Assembly (NCBI GenBank): GCA_030220185.1
Contig: JASPKZ010001240.1
Coordinates: forward strand, 1 to 64,000
From: Diploptera punctata
Lineage: Eukaryota; Arthropoda; Insecta; Blattodea; Blaberidae
Direction: 5' to 3'
Length of the DNA: 64,000 nucleotides
The notes under the pieces are model-generated. The model was not told the DNA's origin. It worked only from the letters and a program-made list of their open reading frames with translations, and did not search any database. This document shows positions 63,505 to 64,000 of this stretch, one piece after another (the stretch's first letter is position 1; each line of letters starts with the position of its first letter). The position numbers were made by a program, and so were the translations under genes.

Positions 63505-64000
63505 TTCAACATGCTTTAACGCTAGTATACGTTGATGACCAGGTAATAATAGCAAATACGGAAGACGAAATTCAAAGGAATATTTTTAAACTACGTAATA
63601 TATGTGAACAATATAATCTCAAAATATCCATAGAAAAAACTAAGGTAATGGCATTCCGGGGAAAAATCAAATCAGATCCAAAATAGTAATAGGAAACAAA
63701 ATCATAGAACAGGTGAACCATCTCAATTATCTAGGATGTGACATTTCATTTAATTATGATAATGATAAAACTAATAAAATAGCAAAATTCCAGGGAATAT
63801 ATGGTACGATAAAACGATCACTAAATAACAAAACAACAAGAGAGACCCAATTGAAATTTTATAAAACGCTGGCAGTACCGGTACTGCTCTATGGTTCAGA
63901 AGCCTGGATACATAAAAATAACAAGATCTAAGTAGGATAACGGCGGCAGAAATGAAATTTTTGAGATCTGTTAAAGGGTGCACTAAGGAAAACAAAATCA
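63505..64000 (+). pseudogene. RTE-like LINE, second copy, cut by window end
   Basis: The + strand repeats the sequence of 57160-57680 in inverse: YVDDQVIIANTEDEI (first catalytic letter context YVDD rather than YADD), then LNYLGCDISFNYDNDKTNK and VPVLLYGSEAWIHKN. Frame breaks occur near 63680 and 63925. It continues beyond the window. Confidence 0.75.

Overview
This window is eukaryotic, AT-rich, intron-bearing and almost saturated with transposable elements. The mix (Penelope-like elements, RTE-like LINEs with trinucleotide tails, several tRNA-derived SINEs, mariner, pogo/Tigger and hAT remnants, Helitron-like repeats) fits a large insect genome. My best guess is a polyneopteran such as a cockroach or termite, from general pattern recognition only.

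Host genes: I find one candidate host system, three tandem paralogous genes on the + strand. Each codes for a short secreted peptide with eight cysteines. All three share one architecture. A tiny first coding exon ends in ATGGCAG (3530-3536, 22162-22168, 39038-39044). A second exon carries the signal peptide and all cysteines (5453-5644, 25774-25971, 49420-49614). A last exon adds only 1-3 codons and the stop (from 16907, 31254 and 56807). All introns are in the same phase. Predicted proteins are 69, 69 and 70 residues. The genes span about 13, 9 and 18 kb because repeats fill the introns. I recognise no named family; the CC-P-x-C ending resembles the end of von Willebrand type C-like domains.

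Layout: 0-3.4 kb holds hAT, SINE and LINE debris. Gene 1 (3.5-17.2 kb) carries in its introns a Penelope fragment with hammerhead-like motifs and an inverted pair of long Penelope copies (8.8-12.75 kb). 17.2-22.1 kb is LINE, SINE, a tRNA-Tyr-bearing composite repeat and a Helitron-like repeat. Gene 2 lies at 22.1-31.4 kb. 31.4-39 kb has a tRNA-like palindrome, a 1.32-kb mariner inside an older repeat, a deleted mariner and a third tRNA-Tyr composite. Gene 3 (39.0-57 kb) contains an unclassified 2.57-kb element, Helitron-like repeats, a tRNA-bearing insertion with target duplications, a pogo/Tigger remnant and another Penelope-type hairpin. 57-60.1 kb is a nearly complete but frameshifted RTE-like LINE; a second copy on the opposite strand runs off the window end.

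Most interesting signals: (1) the three-gene peptide cluster; (2) hammerhead-ribozyme-like motifs at six Penelope-type loci, all with the same extra U after the CUGANGA box and mostly self-complementary 4-nt third stems; (3) three copies of a composite repeat with a tRNA-Tyr-like head that keeps its intron; (4) tRNA-bearing repeats built to one tandem-plus-inverted plan. Coordinates of repeat edges are read by eye and may be off by tens of bases.
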